A DNA stretch of 14,713 bases from Ilumatobacter sp. (lineage in GTDB: Bacteria > Actinomycetota > Acidimicrobiia > Acidimicrobiales > Ilumatobacteraceae), in contig JABJAB010000092.1 of the NCBI GenBank assembly GCA_018666235.1, positions 1 through 14,713 on the forward strand, given 5' to 3'. Both the position numbers and the translations under genes were made by a program. The notes under the pieces were generated by a model. It searched no databases, had not been told where the DNA came from, and saw only the letters and a program-made list of their open reading frames with translations. Shown piece after piece: positions 12,495 to 14,713 of this stretch. The stretch's first letter is position 1, and each line of letters begins with the position of its first letter.

Positions 12495-14713
12495 ATGTCG
12501 AACACCTCCTCAGCAACACCGCCACCGGCCACACCCGTCACGACCATTCGCCTCCCCATCGCGCACCTCCCGAGTGCTGTGCTTCCTGGCGCCACGGTCA
12601 CGCTGACCCTCGCCACCGACGCCCTGCGCCTGGCGATTACTGCTGCCACAGAGTTGAACGATTCGCGACTGCTCCTGACCGGGGGCGACGAAGACGAACT
12701 GGCCGTGGTGGCGCGCGTCCCGAACGTGGGCAATCTGCCGACTGGTGAGTCGGCAGCGATTGTCCGCGTCGAAGGCCGAGCGCGGATCACGTCGACGCAG
12801 GTCGAATCCGGAGCGGCAACATTTGCCGAAGCTGAACTGTTGATCGACGGACCGTCAAGCGCGTCGACCACAGCGGCAACGCGTGAACTACGCGCCACCC
12901 TTGAGCTCATCGCCGAGAAGCGCAACTCGCGTCGCTTGCCCGAACTCCTCCGGACAATCCAGGAACCTGGCGCGCTCGCTGATGCCGTGGCGCTTTGGGC
13001 TGAATTCTCCGACGACAACCGGCTCGTCGTGCTGCGCGCGACCGACGTCGCGGACCGCGTCGATGCACTTCACTCGTGGGCGCGCAATCACCTCAACGAG
13101 TTGCAGGTCGCCGAGACGATTCGCAACGACGTCAGCGAAGGCATGGACAAGCAGCAGCGTGAGTACCTGCTGCGCCAGCAAATGGCATCCATTCGAAAAG
13201 AACTCGGTGAAGGCGACGAGGACGTCACCGACGAGTACCGCGCGAAGTTGGCGGATCTCGACGCGCCCGAATCGGTCAAGATTGCCATCGACAAGGAGCT
13301 CGACCGGTTTGAGCGGATGAGTTCCCAGTCACCCGAGCACTCATGGATCCGCACCTGGCTCGACCGCATCTTCGAGATGCCGTGGGGCGAGCGCAGTGAC
13401 GACAACATCGATCTCGACGACGCGCAGACGGTGCTCGACGCTGATCACTACGGCCTCGACGATGTGAAGGATCGCATCGTCGAGTTCCTCGCCACGCGCA
13501 AGCTTCGCCACGAGCGCGGCCTCGACGCTCGCGTCGATGCCGACGGCGAACGAACCGCCCGCGGGCACGGGTCGGTCATCACCCTCATCGGTCCGCCCGG
13601 GGTCGGCAAGACCAGCCTCGGTGAGTCGATTGCACGAGCCATGGGCCGCGAGTTTGTTCGTGTTGCCCTCGGTGGTGTCCGCGACGAGTCCGAGATCCGC
13701 GGCCACCGCCGCACGTACGTCGGCTCGCAGCCTGGGCGAATCGTCCGTGCGCTGCAGGAAGCCAAGACGATGAACCCGGTCATCCTGCTCGACGAGGTCG
13801 ACAAGCTGGCCGCCGGCGGCTGGTCCGGCGACCCGACCGCAGCGTTGCTCGAAGTCCTCGACCCCGCGCAGAACCACACGTTCCGCGATCACTACCTCGA
13901 GGTCGACTTGGACCTGTCCGAAGTGGTCTTCATCGCTACGGCCAACGTTGCCGACACCATCCCGGGCCCGCTGCTCGACCGGATGGACCTCGTCCGCCTT
14001 GATGGTTACACGGAGGCAGAGAAGACTTTCATCGCACACCGCTACTTGCTTCCGCGACAGATCGAACGTGCTGGCTTGGAGCCCGACGAGGTCACGGTCG
14101 ACGACGCCGTGATCAGCTCGATCATCTCCGGCTGGACCCGAGAGGCGGGCGTGCGCTCACTCGAACGCGAGTTGGGCCGACTGGTGCGCAAGGTCACCGC
14201 GAAGGTGGCAACGGGTTCGGACACGCCGATCGCCATCGGCGCGGACGAGCTGACCGACTGGATCGGTCGACGCAAGGTCGACGACGAAGTGATCGACCGA
14301 ACCGACACACCTGGCGTGGCCACGGGACTCGCAGTCACCGGTGCCGGCGGCGACGTGCTCTTCGTCGAAACCACGGCCTTCCCGACCGGGCCCGACTCCG
14401 AACCGGGCCTGACGTTGACCGGTCAGCTCGGTGACGTGATGAAGGAGTCCGCCCAGATCGCGCTGAACTATGTGCGGTCACACACCGACGAACTGGGCCT
14501 TGACCCGGAGTCGATGCGCCAGCGCTTCCATGTGCATGTGCCAGCCGGCGCGATCCCGAAGGACGGCCCGTCTGCGGGCATCACGATGACCACGGCCCTG
14601 GTGTCGTTGCTGTCCGGCCGGGCAGTCAAGCCAACTGTCGGGATGACCGGCGAGATCAACCTGCAGGGTCAGGTGCTCCCCATTGGCGGCTTGAAGCAGA
14701 AGATTCTTGCAGC
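12495..14713 (+). CDS. lon: ATP-dependent Lon protease, 3' end cut by the window
   Basis: The 5' 739 codons of LonA, the cytosolic AAA+ serine protease that degrades misfolded and regulatory proteins. Regions in order: a divergent N-terminal substrate domain (about 1-200, with LPSAVLPGATVTL), the coiled linker EYLLRQQMASIRKELGEGDE, Walker A GPPGVGKT (366-373), Walker B ILLDEVDKL (D433, E434), sensor region IATANVADTIPGPLLDRMD, and the protease domain with catalytic S693 in PKDGPSAGITM. The partner lysine is K736 in GGLKQK, 43 residues later, the same spacing as S679/K722 in E. coli Lon. The window ends 3 full codons after K736, so roughly 35-60 residues are missing, judging by family length. 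The frame has no stop up to the edge. The ATG at 12495 fits the promoter geometry. Regulation by HspR is indicated by the HAIR site. Confidence 0.96.
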   Translation, partial: MSNTSSATPPPATPVTTIRLPIAHLPSAVLPGATVTLTLATDALRLAITAATELNDSRLLLTGGDEDELAVVARVPNVGNLPTGESAAIVRVEGRARITSTQVESGAATFAEAELLIDGPSSASTTAATRELRATLELIAEKRNSRRLPELLRTIQEPGALADAVALWAEFSDDNRLVVLRATDVADRVDALHSWARNHLNELQVAETIRNDVSEGMDKQQREYLLRQQMASIRKELGEGDEDVTDEYRAKLADLDAPESVKIAIDKELDRFERMSSQSPEHSWIRTWLDRIFEMPWGERSDDNIDLDDAQTVLDADHYGLDDVKDRIVEFLATRKLRHERGLDARVDADGERTARGHGSVITLIGPPGVGKTSLGESIARAMGREFVRVALGGVRDESEIRGHRRTYVGSQPGRIVRALQEAKTMNPVILLDEVDKLAAGGWSGDPTAALLEVLDPAQNHTFRDHYLEVDLDLSEVVFIATANVADTIPGPLLDRMDLVRLDGYTEAEKTFIAHRYLLPRQIERAGLEPDEVTVDDAVISSIISGWTREAGVRSLERELGRLVRKVTAKVATGSDTPIAIGADELTDWIGRRKVDDEVIDRTDTPGVATGLAVTGAGGDVLFVETTAFPTGPDSEPGLTLTGQLGDVMKESAQIALNYVRSHTDELGLDPESMRQRFHVHVPAGAIPKDGPSAGITMTTALVSLLSGRAVKPTVGMTGEINLQGQVLPIGGLKQKILA

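Noticed and set aside
1..14713. Defence system, prophage, IS element, CRISPR array or biosynthetic gene cluster
   Set aside because: No transposase, integrase, Cas, nuclease-helicase, toxin-antitoxin or megasynthase motifs were seen, and no direct-repeat/spacer pattern apart from the two short microsatellites.

Overview
The window looks like chromosomal DNA of a high-GC actinobacterium (roughly 60-65% GC by eye). The reasons are an SCO6745-family protein, a lon gene with a near-perfect HspR (HAIR) operator, G/C-ending codons, and many start codons that lack a Shine-Dalgarno but have a TAnnnT box 6-8 nt upstream, as in leaderless actinobacterial mRNAs. A marine or freshwater Acidimicrobiia relative would fit, but the sequence does not prove it. 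There is no tRNA, rRNA, CRISPR array, insertion sequence or phage gene. All proteins read as ordinary chromosomal genes, and no stretch over 300 bp is gene-free.

Left arm (32-5152, all on the minus strand). In the direction of transcription: a secreted M23 peptidase (5152-4475), a crotonase-fold acyl-CoA enzyme (4362-3529), a SpoU/TrmH RNA 2'-O-methyltransferase (3485-2658), a class I SAM methyltransferase (2544-1906) overlapping by one base an SCO6745-family protein (1906-1037), and an SDR oxidoreductase (808-32). The methyltransferase/SCO6745 pair is the clearest co-translated unit. The crotonase and SDR suggest lipid or aromatic acyl-CoA metabolism.

Middle (5153-9115, plus strand). A 187-bp divergent region carries an octanucleotide microsatellite, (CTCTCCCT)4. 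It leads into a membrane-bound Cache-GGDEF-EAL cyclic-di-GMP protein, then an AlkB-type 2OG/Fe(II) dioxygenase and a PhyH-type 2OG/Fe(II) dioxygenase.

Right-middle (9152-11712). A hotdog thioesterase and a VOC protein run leftwards. A second VOC protein starts 48 bp away in the opposite direction from interlocked promoters. A putative ferredoxin/rubredoxin reductase (FAD/NAD) follows.

Right end (11717-14713). An unrecognised zinc-ribbon protein with a possible TerB-like tail diverges from lon, which runs off the window just after its catalytic lysine. The 214-bp spacer holds an imperfect 35-bp palindrome, a second period-8 repeat (CGGTGGCT), and a HAIR operator overlapping a promoter whose predicted +1 is the A of the lon ATG.

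The most notable signals are regulatory: HspR-type control of a leaderless lon, recurrent leaderless promoters, two unrelated period-8 repeats in divergent promoter regions, and the palindrome. I did not find a convincing new multi-gene system. The closest candidate is the uncharacterised zinc-ribbon protein paired with the stress-regulated lon promoter region.
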